Assembly: GCA_965222655.1 (NCBI GenBank)
Contig: CBDCUP010000003.1
Coordinates: 248,001 to 312,000, forward strand
Source of the DNA: CAUZIZ01 sp965222655
GTDB taxonomy: Bacteria > Acidobacteriota > UBA6911 > RPQK01 > JAJDTT01
Length of the DNA: 64,000 nt
Reading direction: 5' to 3'
In this document: positions 25,453 through 33,576 of the stretch, in pieces
Layout of the letters: every line of letters starts with the position of its first letter
Position numbering within the stretch: position 1 is the first letter of the stretch
The notes under the pieces: generated by a model
The model's input: the letters and a program-made list of their open reading frames with translations, nothing else
Told to the model about the DNA's origin: nothing
Database searches by the model: none
Made by a program: the position numbers and the translations under genes

Positions 25453-26205
25453 ATGAACCAGATCGACTTGAAGGGAAAAGCGGCGGTCGTTACCGGAGGC
25501 GCCAGAGGGATCGGGTACTCCATCGTGGAGCGCTTTCTGGCCTCAGGTGCCAAGTGCAGCCTTTGGGACCTCGATCATAGTGCTCTAGAACAGGCGGCTG
25601 CCAACCTTTCCAAGGCAGGCGAGGTAGTGACACAGACCGTGGATTTGACCGACGCCGCTGCCGTCAGTCGGGCTGCAGAGGCAACCCACGAGGCCCTGGG
25701 CTCAATCGATATTCTTGTCAACAACGCCGGGATAGCTGGTGCCGCCAAAACAACCTGGGAATGCACTCCCGAGGAGTGGCATCAGGTCATAGAAGTAGAT
25801 CTCTACAGCGTGTTTCACTGCTGCCACGCAATCGTCCCGATCATGCTGAAGCAAGGCTGGGGCAGGATCGTGAGCATAGCCTCAATCGCCGGGAAAGAGG
25901 GAAACCCCAACGCCTCCCACTACAGCGCCGCCAAGGCGGGCGTCATTGGCTTTTCAAAATCTTTGGCAAAGGAACTCTCGACCAAGGGGATCCTGGTCAA
26001 CTGTGTGACTCCAGCAGTCATCAAGACAGACATCTTGAAACAGCTCACACAGGAGCATATCGACTACATGCGCTCCAAGATTCCGATGGACCGCTTCGGG
26101 GAAACTTCGGAAGTGGCCGCCCTGGTCGCTTGGCTGGCTTCTCCCGATTGCTCGTTCAGCACCGGCGGAGTCTTCGATATTTCCGGGGGTCGTGCAACCT
26201 ACTAG
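25453..26205 (+). CDS. SDR-family NAD(P)-dependent oxidoreductase
   Basis: 250 residues of the classical short-chain dehydrogenase type: cofactor loop TGGARGIGYS near residue 15, LVNNAGIAG near residue 85, catalytic Ser in SIASIAG and YSAAK near residue 155, and a C-terminal GGVFDISGGRATY. The LWDLD stretch after beta-2 with an Asp suggests NAD(H) preference. It is FabG-like but could equally act on sugars or hydroxyacyl compounds. Its start lies 19 bp after a MITE-like element, so the original promoter may have been displaced. Confidence 0.9.
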   Translation: MNQIDLKGKAAVVTGGARGIGYSIVERFLASGAKCSLWDLDHSALEQAAANLSKAGEVVTQTVDLTDAAAVSRAAEATHEALGSIDILVNNAGIAGAAKTTWECTPEEWHQVIEVDLYSVFHCCHAIVPIMLKQGWGRIVSIASIAGKEGNPNASHYSAAKAGVIGFSKSLAKELSTKGILVNCVTPAVIKTDILKQLTQEHIDYMRSKIPMDRFGETSEVAALVAWLASPDCSFSTGGVFDISGGRATY

Positions 26206-26255
26206 ATCGGTCCCAAGTCACAGGTCGCACGTCGCACGTCTCTCTTTCCCAAGCA

Positions 26256-27578
26256 GTGCCGTCAACATTGAACAAGCTGCTGACAAGACTCTTCGGCGTA
26301 CGTATTTCGAAGGGAGTGCTTCGACGAAGGCGCGTTCTTGCGATCCTGGGTCTGTCCCTCTTCCTTGCCATTATCGATTCGGCGGAAGCACGGGAGAAGA
26401 TCAAGCACTTGAATCCCACGTTCATAGGTTCGACGGGTCTATTCAATCTTTTCAAACCAGTCACGCTACGTCGGGGTGAGTGGAGCGTAGCACTGCACGG
26501 CAGCAGCATTCACCGGGAGCCCGGAGACCTCCAGCTCACTCAGTTTCCACTATCGATAACCCTGGGAGTACACGACAGATTGGAATTCTTCTTCTCTTGG
26601 GAAACCTATCGGCGGGTCCAGGCCGGCGCTCTTCAGGTGAACAAGATGGGAGGCCAGGACGCAGTGCTCCCGAGCCGCTTGACAACTGGGGCTTTGGGTT
26701 TCTTCAACGACCTCCCTTTCCTGGATGTTCCATTGGGACAGGGACGAGGAGAGTTCTGGACCGGCCTCAAGTTGAACCTGCTCTCGGAGCTCTCTGGAGC
26801 CCCGTTGGGTTGTGCGGTCCAGGCTAGGACACGCTTCTCCATCGAAGACAGCCGAGAGCGACTCCTACAGGGCCTCACGGCAGGAACTGCCGATGCCGGT
26901 TTTGACCTCCTGTTTTCCAAGGACATCAGCGGCGGCCCAGATCTAGTTGGAAACGCCGGCGTTCTCTTTGTACAGGACAGCTTCGGAGCCGACCGCCAGC
27001 ACGAAGTCAAGTACGGAGCGGGTATGGAACTGCCCTTCTGGCGAGACAAGGCGAGACTCATTGGTGAGCTGGTCGGAACCCATTTCTTGGGGTCGCACAG
27101 CCCTTCGACGTTTGTCAACCCGGTGTCGCCGCTGGATCTGCTTGCCGGAATGAGACTTCTCTCCTTCCGTCAGCTTCATCTCTCGGCTGCCTACAGATCG
27201 AACCTGAGGACGATTGATCCCGAGATTCTGGGGATACCCAAGACAGGCCGTCATGGCTGGTTTTTGCAGATCGTGTTGCAACGCAAGATAAATCGGCCGC
27301 CATCCGTAGAATGCAGTGTCGACCAGGACGTTCTGGTAGAGGGAGATCTGACAACGGTGCGCGTTACCGTCTCAGATCCGGACGATGAGTTACTGGGCAT
27401 CACCTGGGAAGCCAGCTCGGGGAGAATCACCCTCAACGGCGATTCTGCGATCTTCGATTCTACCGGACTCCCCGCAGGACAATACACGGTGAACACAAGA
27501 CTCGATGACGGCAAGAGCACCTCTGGCTGTAGTGTGCACATCCTGGTACGGGAAAAGAATCTCGGCGCTAATCCATAA
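26256..27578 (+). CDS. Putative outer-membrane beta-barrel protein with C-terminal Ig/PKD-like domain
   Basis: About 440 residues from GTG at 26256; GTG at 26316 would start directly at the signal peptide (VLRRRRVLAILGLSLFLAIIDSAEA region). The body alternates amphipathic strands typical of an outer-membrane barrel (GEWSVALHGSSI, DRLEFFFSWETYRR, GRGEFWTGLKLNLLS, HEVKYGAGMELPFW, RQLHLSAAYRSNL). The last 100 residues look like an Ig/PKD fold (VECSVDQDVLVEGDLTTVRVTVSDPDDE). No named family is claimed. It is followed at once by the BNR-repeat protein. Confidence 0.65.
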   Translation: MPSTLNKLLTRLFGVRISKGVLRRRRVLAILGLSLFLAIIDSAEAREKIKHLNPTFIGSTGLFNLFKPVTLRRGEWSVALHGSSIHREPGDLQLTQFPLSITLGVHDRLEFFFSWETYRRVQAGALQVNKMGGQDAVLPSRLTTGALGFFNDLPFLDVPLGQGRGEFWTGLKLNLLSELSGAPLGCAVQARTRFSIEDSRERLLQGLTAGTADAGFDLLFSKDISGGPDLVGNAGVLFVQDSFGADRQHEVKYGAGMELPFWRDKARLIGELVGTHFLGSHSPSTFVNPVSPLDLLAGMRLLSFRQLHLSAAYRSNLRTIDPEILGIPKTGRHGWFLQIVLQRKINRPPSVECSVDQDVLVEGDLTTVRVTVSDPDDELLGITWEASSGRITLNGDSAIFDSTGLPAGQYTVNTRLDDGKSTSGCSVHILVREKNLGANP

Positions 27579-27614
27579 CGCAAGAACCGGTTGGAATCAG
27601 TTAGGATATTGGCG

Positions 27615-29597
27615 ATGCAAGAGTCAAGAACGATCATAAAGGCGATGAAACTGTCCTATTTTCAGCTGCGAGCAACTCTGCCCTACTGTCTCCTGATTGC
27701 CCTGGGCTTCCAAGCTTCAGTCCTTGGTGGCGGGCTCGATTTCGACGCTCTGGGTCCCTATGGAGGGGATGTCCGGTCTTTGGCTGTGCACGCACAACGA
27801 CCCGATGTTTTCTTTCTTGGAACTGCAGATGGCCAGATCTATGTTTCCAGGAATGCCGGGCAATCCTGGTCCAGGCTGGTTCCGGGTCTGAATCGGCGTG
27901 AACTGGTTGTAGACAATCTCGCTTTCGATCCAAAGGACCCGAACACAGTCTATGCCGCGACCTGGGAGCTGAGGAGTGATAGGGGGGTTCTGTTTCGCTC
28001 CAGGGATAGCGGGAAGAGCTGGGAGGAGGTGAATCTGGGTCGATACAACAGCACCATTCGCGCTCTCGCCATTGCCCCAACCGATCCAGCCGTGATGGCA
28101 GTTGGTATTTCGGAGGGCGTTTTGGTCACTCAGGATGGTGGACGCAGTTGGGACCGCATCAGTCGTGGCTATCGAAGCCTCTATAACGTCGAATCTCTGG
28201 CATTCGATCCAAGCGATTCACAAAGTCTTTACGTCGGCACCTGGCACTTGAGCTGGAAGACTCCGAATCTGGGTAAGAGCTGGCAAGCCCTCCATGACGG
28301 AATGATGAGCGACAGTGATGTGTTCGATCTTCTGATTCAGCCCGAGAATCCCCAGACTCTCTATGCCAGCGCCTGCAGTGGTATCTACAAATCGGTAAAC
28401 GGAGGGCTCCGTTGGACCAAGTTGAAAAACGGCTTGACCACTGCCGCAAGACGCACCCGAGCCCTCCACATGGATCCATCAGATCCAAACAGAATCTACG
28501 CAGGGACTACCAAGGGGCTATTTGTTTCTTCCAGCGCGGGCAGCCGTTGGCGACGCTTGTTTTCCGGCATCGTCATAAACGCCGTCGTCGTCCATCCCGC
28601 GAAAAATGACGTCGTCCTTGTCGGAGCCGACGATGCTGGCATCCTTAGAAGCGAAGACGGAGGAAGTACGTTTTCAGCCTCGAATGAAGGATTCATCCAT
28701 CGACAGATTGGCGCTCTTTCCTCTGATCCACACAGCCAGGATGCGGTCTATGTGAGTGCCGTCCTGGACCTCCAACATGGAGGCTTCTTCGTCCTCAAAA
28801 ACGGTCGAACAGATTGGAGTCCCTACAACGAGGGTCTGGACAAGGACTCGGCAACTTCAGTTCGAGCTATTCTTCCCTCCAGGAAATCTAAAGCTGTCTA
28901 TTTGGGTACCCGATCTGGCGTATTCGTGGGGGTGCCTCTCGAAGAACCTTGGCAGGCTGTCGAGGCCACCAGACGGCTTGTGGTTTCGGACCTCGCTTTT
29001 CTCGACCGCAACGAGGAGGCTCTGTACCTTGCCTCCGAGACTGGTGTTTTCTATCTCGACCTCCCAGAGAAGAGATTGGAGAAAAGGGAGATTCCCTCCT
29101 ATCAGGGGAAGATCCACACGTTACACTACGATCGGACCTCATCCCTACTCTTCGCAGGAACCGACGGCGGCCTTTTTCGTTCCAGAAATGGCGGGATGAC
29201 CTGGAGCGGGAAGGCACACGGACTGCCGCTAGCAGCCGTCAACGAGATTCGGAGAATCGGAACACGTTTGCTTTGCGCGACCCGTCAGGGTCTCTTCGCA
29301 AGCGAGGACTCTGGGAGGACCTGGTCGTCCTCTGGGATCGACTCTATCGATGTTGTGGCGATCGGCTCCAGTCCGGATCAGAATGCGAATCAGGTCTTCG
29401 CCGTTGACGCCCTATTGGGACGTTTATTCGGAAGTAGGGACGGAGGCCGGACCTGGCATATGGCGAGTCTGGGACGATCTTCTCCGAGGATCACCAAGCT
29501 TCTCCTCGACTCCTCCGGGAACCTACTGGCCGGAACTGTGTCCGAGGGCCTTCAACGAATCTCCGCAGATGCTGCGTTCGGAGACACAAACCAGTAG
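27615..29597 (+). CDS. Secreted BNR/sialidase-type beta-propeller repeat protein
   Basis: 660 residues from ATG at 27615 (AGGA upstream); ATG at 27645 is the alternative directly before the signal peptide (YCLLIALGFQASVLG). The rest is a run of beta-propeller blades with Asp-box motifs S-x-D-x-G-x-[ST]-W: SRNAGQSW, SRDSGKSW, TQDGGRSW, SVNGGLRW, SRNGGMTW, SEDSGRTW and SRDGGRTW. This architecture (VPS10/BNR-like) is used for binding or as a structural scaffold; catalytic sialidase residues are not evident. Confidence 0.85.
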   Translation: MQESRTIIKAMKLSYFQLRATLPYCLLIALGFQASVLGGGLDFDALGPYGGDVRSLAVHAQRPDVFFLGTADGQIYVSRNAGQSWSRLVPGLNRRELVVDNLAFDPKDPNTVYAATWELRSDRGVLFRSRDSGKSWEEVNLGRYNSTIRALAIAPTDPAVMAVGISEGVLVTQDGGRSWDRISRGYRSLYNVESLAFDPSDSQSLYVGTWHLSWKTPNLGKSWQALHDGMMSDSDVFDLLIQPENPQTLYASACSGIYKSVNGGLRWTKLKNGLTTAARRTRALHMDPSDPNRIYAGTTKGLFVSSSAGSRWRRLFSGIVINAVVVHPAKNDVVLVGADDAGILRSEDGGSTFSASNEGFIHRQIGALSSDPHSQDAVYVSAVLDLQHGGFFVLKNGRTDWSPYNEGLDKDSATSVRAILPSRKSKAVYLGTRSGVFVGVPLEEPWQAVEATRRLVVSDLAFLDRNEEALYLASETGVFYLDLPEKRLEKREIPSYQGKIHTLHYDRTSSLLFAGTDGGLFRSRNGGMTWSGKAHGLPLAAVNEIRRIGTRLLCATRQGLFASEDSGRTWSSSGIDSIDVVAIGSSPDQNANQVFAVDALLGRLFGSRDGGRTWHMASLGRSSPRITKLLLDSSGNLLAGTVSEGLQRISADAAFGDTNQ

Positions 29598-29747
29598 GGA
29601 TGGGAAAGTCATTCGGGCCCGAGGTCAAGGCGCGCTGAGGCGCGCCCAGCAGAGACTATAGCGAGGAAGCGCAACGCAGCGATCGGGATCGAGAGCCGCG
29701 GAGGTTCAAGTGTTCCAGTCCACAGGTGCTTCGACTCCCGAGAAATA

Positions 29748-29984
29748 GTGACCAATCCGTTCGTATCCTATTCGACCCTCCTCCTCATCTTCACGGCTGC
29801 CTTCCTCCTATTCGTCTTGATGTTCGTCGCTCGTCGACGCAAACGGACCGAACCAACGACACTCCAGAAAATGCTGGCCGAGCCCGGGATTCCCGAAGAT
29901 CAGATCAGGTATCTGATCCCGATGTGGAGTATCACTGCCGCTCCCAGCTTCCACCGCTGGTCGACCTCTTTCTGGAGGAGATAG
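29748..29984 (+). CDS. Small single-pass membrane protein
   Basis: 78 residues from GTG at 29748. A clean transmembrane helix (STLLLIFTAAFLLFVLMFVA) is followed by RRRKR, which gives an N-out/C-in topology, and a short soluble tail. No family is recognised. It overlaps another open frame starting at 29726; the membrane-helix frame is preferred. Confidence 0.5.
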   Translation: MTNPFVSYSTLLLIFTAAFLLFVLMFVARRRKRTEPTTLQKMLAEPGIPEDQIRYLIPMWSITAAPSFHRWSTSFWRR

Positions 29985-30001
29985 AGGGCTCATGAAGGCC
30001 A

Positions 30002-30922
30002 CTAGAAATCGCTAGGCACGACTCGAGTATGGGTCAGCCGATCGTGCAGACAACGCCGTCCAGGATCGAAAAAGCTCACGCACAATCCCACCAGACTCGC
30101 CGCCACAGCAGGGAAAAGCAGTACCCGAAACAGGATTGCATGCGTCGGGGCCGCTTCCGGGATCTTTTCGGATATCAAACGGAGCTCGGTCAGGTACATC
30201 CCTGGAGTCTGCCCGCAACTGATCAGAAAAAAGGAAGAGCTGAGTAAGTAGAAACCCAGGGAACAGGCGCCACCCAGACTTAGGTTGGTAATCGAAAGAA
30301 AATTGAGATTCAGGATCAAACAGGCCGTCCAGCTGAACAGAAAACCGGTCAGTATCGATAGGGACGCATCCACGATTCCTGAGAGCAGGCGGGACAGAAT
30401 TATCTCCGAAGGGATCTCGGAGGAGGGCCCTGACGTCTCTTCAGCTCCGTTGCCTCCCGATTGGGGAAGAGCTGACTCCAACCTCAGTTCTTGCTGCTTT
30501 GGTACTTGGCGGGGACGTGACCCAGCGGGCATCCTGATCAGGGGTTTATCCGCTAAAGACTGGGAAGAAGAAGTCCTTCTCGTAACGGTGACGATCTTCT
30601 TCTCACCCCGCCCTCCCGCGCTTGGGAACCCATCGGGGAAAAGGCTTCGCTCAGGTTCTGCACGAGATCGCGAGATCCTGGGCCTACGCGGACCCGATCT
30701 AGAGGGAGACGCAACGCGCGGGGAGTTCCGCTCGACGCGAGAGTGACTGCCCCGCTTCTCGGCACCGAAGTCAGGGGTGTCCCCGGGAAGAACCTGGCGA
30801 TCATCGCCAAGGCGAGATTCGAAGGGAATCGATTTTTGGGTGATCTTCTCCGGGTCACTCTCGAGGCCGCACTGCGGACAAACACCGCCCTCAATCTCGC
30901 TGCGACAGCGGGAGCAAATCAC
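30002..30922 (-). CDS. RDD-family membrane protein with N-terminal zinc ribbon
   Basis: 306 residues. It starts with a zinc ribbon (CSRCRSEIEGGVCPQCG), continues through about 150 polar, Ser/Arg/Pro-rich residues that look disordered, and ends in an RDD domain: LSRLLSGIVDASLSILTGFLFSW, then helices and SCGQTPGMYLTELRLI, with a last helix before RRCLHDRLTHTRVV. RDD domains are three-helix membrane modules whose role is mostly unknown; some act in ion or solute transport. It follows a small membrane-protein gene on the same strand. Confidence 0.85.
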   Translation of the reverse strand: MICSRCRSEIEGGVCPQCGLESDPEKITQKSIPFESRLGDDRQVLPGDTPDFGAEKRGSHSRVERNSPRVASPSRSGPRRPRISRSRAEPERSLFPDGFPSAGGRGEKKIVTVTRRTSSSQSLADKPLIRMPAGSRPRQVPKQQELRLESALPQSGGNGAEETSGPSSEIPSEIILSRLLSGIVDASLSILTGFLFSWTACLILNLNFLSITNLSLGGACSLGFYLLSSSFFLISCGQTPGMYLTELRLISEKIPEAAPTHAILFRVLLFPAVAASLVGLCVSFFDPGRRCLHDRLTHTRVVPSDF

Positions 30923-30977
30923 TTCGAAATCCTAACATACGGCCGACGAGTCAGAGTTCGCAGACAACCCGGCGGTC

Positions 30978-31358
30978 TCATTGCGCCTCGCTCGAGCGAA
31001 TCTCACGGAGTAGATGCGACACTTCCTGCACCGTCAGGCTCTGCGTTTTCTCCAGTCTTTGCGAGATCTCAAAGAGACGCCCTAGATAGGCTTCTGAGTC
31101 GTCCGCCTCCGCGGCGGCTCGGCAAGCCCGGTCGAAAGCATCGTGAATGGCCTGACTGGGATAGGTTGGAGGGGCCTTCTGTATCACGGCCTGCACGACG
31201 ACAGCATGGATCACTTCTACCGTGTAGAGTCTCAGTACCAAATAGCAGACGATCGCAGCCACCAACAGGGATAGAAGCGCGATGAATCGCGGGTTTCGTC
31301 TTAGCGCTTTCCAGGTTCGTATGATCAAGTCAGAATACTCGGTCAGTCTCGCCACCAA
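30978..31358 (-). CDS. Hypothetical membrane-anchored protein
   Basis: 126 residues. One transmembrane helix (FIALLSLLVAAIVCYLVLRLY) near residue 27 is followed by a helical soluble domain rich in Ala, Glu and Arg (FDRACRAAAEADDSEAYLGRLFEISQRLE). No family is recognised. TTG at 31358 or GTG at 31355 is the start. It lies 55 bp upstream of the RDD gene and is probably co-transcribed with it. Confidence 0.6.
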   Translation of the reverse strand: MVARLTEYSDLIIRTWKALRRNPRFIALLSLLVAAIVCYLVLRLYTVEVIHAVVVQAVIQKAPPTYPSQAIHDAFDRACRAAAEADDSEAYLGRLFEISQRLEKTQSLTVQEVSHLLREIRSSEAQ

Positions 31359-31456
31359 AACTGGGCCCGCGCCCGGTGTTTTGCCCCTACATCAATGAAG
31401 GTCTTCCTCTGCAACCTCCAACCCGCGACGCTCAGACGAATTGCTCAGGTTTCAGA

Positions 31457-31912
31457 TCAAAGAACCCTCAAGATTTCGAAATCCACCTCCCCATCCACTT
31501 GGATGCCCCTGCTTCTCGCGTGGCCCAGTAGAGCGCTCAAAAAGGAAGTTCTAACCCACCTCGGTAGCCAGCGACTTCGCTTGGTTCGGCCGTGCGAATA
31601 GGGGTTCTTGAGATAAAAAACCAGAATTTCCTTGAGCACTTGATCGTTGAGCTTTAGAATCTGGTTGAGAGAGAGGTTCTTCAACCGTACTGGACGACCT
31701 GCTATAGAGACAGTTTTGAGATCCAGCTTCTCTTGGATGAGAGCTTGATTCTGCTCGGCGGCCTTGGCCTTCTTGGCCATCATATCGATGGCTTTCGAGT
31801 AGGTCGTGTTCTTGTTGAAGACGTTGACTGCTAGAGTGCGGCAGAGAAGATAGTCGGGATAGTACGAGAAGAACTCTTTCGTGAGTTCGGGAACAGGATT
31901 CTTTGGGTTCAT
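31457..31912 (-). CDS. Hypothetical protein; 5' end interrupted by a MITE
   Basis: 152 residues from an ATG at 31912 that lies inside the MITE end. No family is recognised. The protein is Lys-, Asn- and Leu-rich (LKNLSLNQILKLNDQVLKEILVFYLKNP). Taking out the MITE (31906-32223) and one 8-bp duplication joins this frame, without a shift, to the frame at 32232-32325 (QSATVPVPKVVLWSF through MESAKN), giving a gene of about 180 codons from TTG at 32325 or a shorter one from ATG at 32241. The present product may therefore be a truncated or re-started version. Confidence 0.55.
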   Translation of the reverse strand: MNPKNPVPELTKEFFSYYPDYLLCRTLAVNVFNKNTTYSKAIDMMAKKAKAAEQNQALIQEKLDLKTVSIAGRPVRLKNLSLNQILKLNDQVLKEILVFYLKNPYSHGRTKRSRWLPRWVRTSFLSALLGHARSRGIQVDGEVDFEILRVL

Positions 31913-32223
31913 CCGGTAAATGGGGAGGTGCCGCCAGTCAAAGGCAGGCCGCGGAAACTGCCGCACTATGCAAACCGTGGAAAAACAAGTAGTTCTGGAG
32001 GAGAACTGGCAAGTGCTCGCAGTTGTTTTTCCACCGTTCGCACAGCGCTTGGAAAACTCCGTATCACGGGCTTGCTGGCCCAGTTCGATATCGCTCGGAG
32101 TTTTCCACAGTTCCCACGGCCCCTGCTACTGCAGCCGACTATATTGACAAGCGAACGGGGAACCAGATTTGGGATCCGGAAAGCGCCGAACCACGTTCCA
32201 CCTCCCCATTTACCGGATGACCC
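31906..32223. mobile_element. MITE family with 8-bp target duplication, copy A (318 bp)
   Basis: The ends are inverted repeats of about 25 bp (GGTTCATCCGGTAAATGGGG on the left; GGGTCATCCGGTAAATGGGG inverted on the right). The flanks carry a perfect 8-bp duplication ATTCTTTG (31898-31905 and 32224-32231). Internal inverted repeats exist, including GGAAAACTCCG with CGGAGTTTTCC. A 319-bp copy with four substitutions and one indel is at 59331-59649. Eight-bp duplications and GG-starting ends fit several families (for example IS1595 or ISL3); the driver is unknown. Confidence 0.9.
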
Positions 32224-32338
32224 ATTCTTTGCTGATTCCATCCTGTATGATTCAGTTTGCTGAGGCAGGATTTTCAGGAAAGACCAAAGTACCACCTTGG
32301 GGACCGGTACCGTGGCTGATTGCAAAGACTTTCAGATC

Positions 32339-32366
32339 TTGACTTAAACAGGGGGTCAGTTATAGT
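32339..32366 (+). promoter_or_regulatory. Sigma-70-type promoter for the bactofilin operon
   Basis: TTGACT (32339-32344) and TATAGT (32361-32366) are separated by 16 bp, about 28 bp upstream of the bactofilin ATG. An AGGAG-like ribosome-binding site lies between. No operator is recognised. Confidence 0.6.
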
Positions 32367-32393
32367 AATGAGCACAACCATCAGGAGTCTATC

Positions 32394-32930
32394 ATGTGGA
32401 AGAAAGACGAACAATCTGAGCCAGGGCCGGAAAAACCGAGAGCCGCGGGCAGGAGCCCGGTCGAACGAATCAAGGAGCGAGCTTTGATCGGCGCCTCAAT
32501 TTCGATCAACGGGGACCTGAGCGGCGAGGAGGACCTGGTCGTACAGGGACGGGTTTCAGGCACAATTTCCTTTTCGGATCATAGCGTGACGATTGCAAAG
32601 CAGGGTCGCGCCCAGGCTGATGTCTTCGGCAAGGTCATCAGCGTAGAGGGCGAGGTAGAAGGAAACCTTTTCGGCGAAGAGAGGATCGTCATCCGCCAGT
32701 CGGGCAATGTGCGCGGTGATCTCCAGGCCCCTCAGGTAATTTTGGAAGAGGGTTGCAAGTTTAAGGGAAGCATCGATATGGACGCTCCCGACGGTGCCAA
32801 ACCTCGCCAAACAAAGTCGGGTTCCAAACTGGAGAGTCCAGAACAGGCTGAGTCCCATAGGGATAAGGCTGAGGACGCGCCCAAGGTTGACGTTGGGCTG
32901 AAGATGGGTTCGGTCTCGTCCGGGACGTGA
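32394..32930 (+). CDS. Bactofilin (polymer-forming cytoskeletal protein)
   Basis: 178 residues. A disordered basic N-terminus is followed by the bactofilin beta-helix from about residue 30: GASISINGDLSGEEDLVVQG, GRVSGTISF, GRAQADVFGKVISVEGEVEGN, and SGNVRGDLQAPQVILEEGCKFKGSIDM. The tail is charged and disordered. Bactofilins form nucleotide-free filaments at the membrane that organise cell shape, stalks or division. It heads an operon in which the next gene starts within its stop codon (TGATG), a setting suggesting coupled translation with a methyltransferase. Confidence 0.92.
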   Translation: MWKKDEQSEPGPEKPRAAGRSPVERIKERALIGASISINGDLSGEEDLVVQGRVSGTISFSDHSVTIAKQGRAQADVFGKVISVEGEVEGNLFGEERIVIRQSGNVRGDLQAPQVILEEGCKFKGSIDMDAPDGAKPRQTKSGSKLESPEQAESHRDKAEDAPKVDVGLKMGSVSSGT

Positions 32931-33574
32931 TGCGTTGGTTCCGCCGAGCGGGAACTAAAGCCACCAACAAAGCAGCGACTGAAGCCCTTTCAACCAAGCC
33001 CACAGAGCATATCTCCCTGGTCTTGAATGTGGTATATCATCAGCTCCAGCCGGGGCGTAAATACCACATTCTGGATCTTGGATCGGCCTACGGCTCCAAC
33101 GTAGACTTCTTCTCACAGTTCCCCTGCAAGATTCATATTGAGGATCTTTACCAGACCCTCTCCTCCTTCGACTTTCTTTCTCCCGACGACGGCTTCTCCT
33201 ATGACGTGGTGTACGACTACCTCCTACCCTATGGAAGGAATACCACCTTCGACCTGATTTTTGCGTGGGATCTGTTCAACTATATGGAAGAGGACGAATT
33301 GCTCCACCTGGTCCTCTACCTGGGAAAGTTCTGTCGAGCCGGTACCCTCCTCTTTTCATTGATTTCGACGTTGAAGCACATCCCTGAGAGCCCAACCAAG
33401 TTCAAGATCCTGGATCAGGAGCATCTCCAATACGAAGCCTCCTCCCCAGTCCTCAAACCTTGCCCCCGCTATGAGCAGACCGACCTCGCCCGCCTTATGC
33501 CACACTTCACGGTCTGTAATTCCTTCCTGCTGAGAAACGGCTTCAAGGAATATCTTTTCCGCTATGATAATTAG
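32930..33574 (+). CDS. Class I SAM-dependent methyltransferase-like protein
   Basis: 214 residues from the ATG overlapping the bactofilin stop. A Rossmann-type methyltransferase motif I is visible (YHILDLGSAYGSNVDFF near residue 46), then IHIEDLY for the acidic residue after beta-2 and FDLIFAWDLFNYMEEDEL for motif IV. The substrate is unknown. The start codon overlaps the preceding stop and the stop is followed at once by the next gene, so the three genes are probably translated in a coupled way. Confidence 0.75.
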   Translation: MRWFRRAGTKATNKAATEALSTKPTEHISLVLNVVYHQLQPGRKYHILDLGSAYGSNVDFFSQFPCKIHIEDLYQTLSSFDFLSPDDGFSYDVVYDYLLPYGRNTTFDLIFAWDLFNYMEEDELLHLVLYLGKFCRAGTLLFSLISTLKHIPESPTKFKILDQEHLQYEASSPVLKPCPRYEQTDLARLMPHFTVCNSFLLRNGFKEYLFRYDN

Positions 33575-33576
33575 TG

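Noticed and set aside
29600..29747. Possible tRNA or small RNA in the gap after the BNR gene
   Set aside because: A GGCGCGC palindrome and a TTCAAGT-like stretch are present but no cloverleaf can be formed.
31966..32325. 119-codon minus-strand frame as a separate gene
   Set aside because: Its first part is the severed 5' end of the gene at 31457; the rest is read through the MITE.
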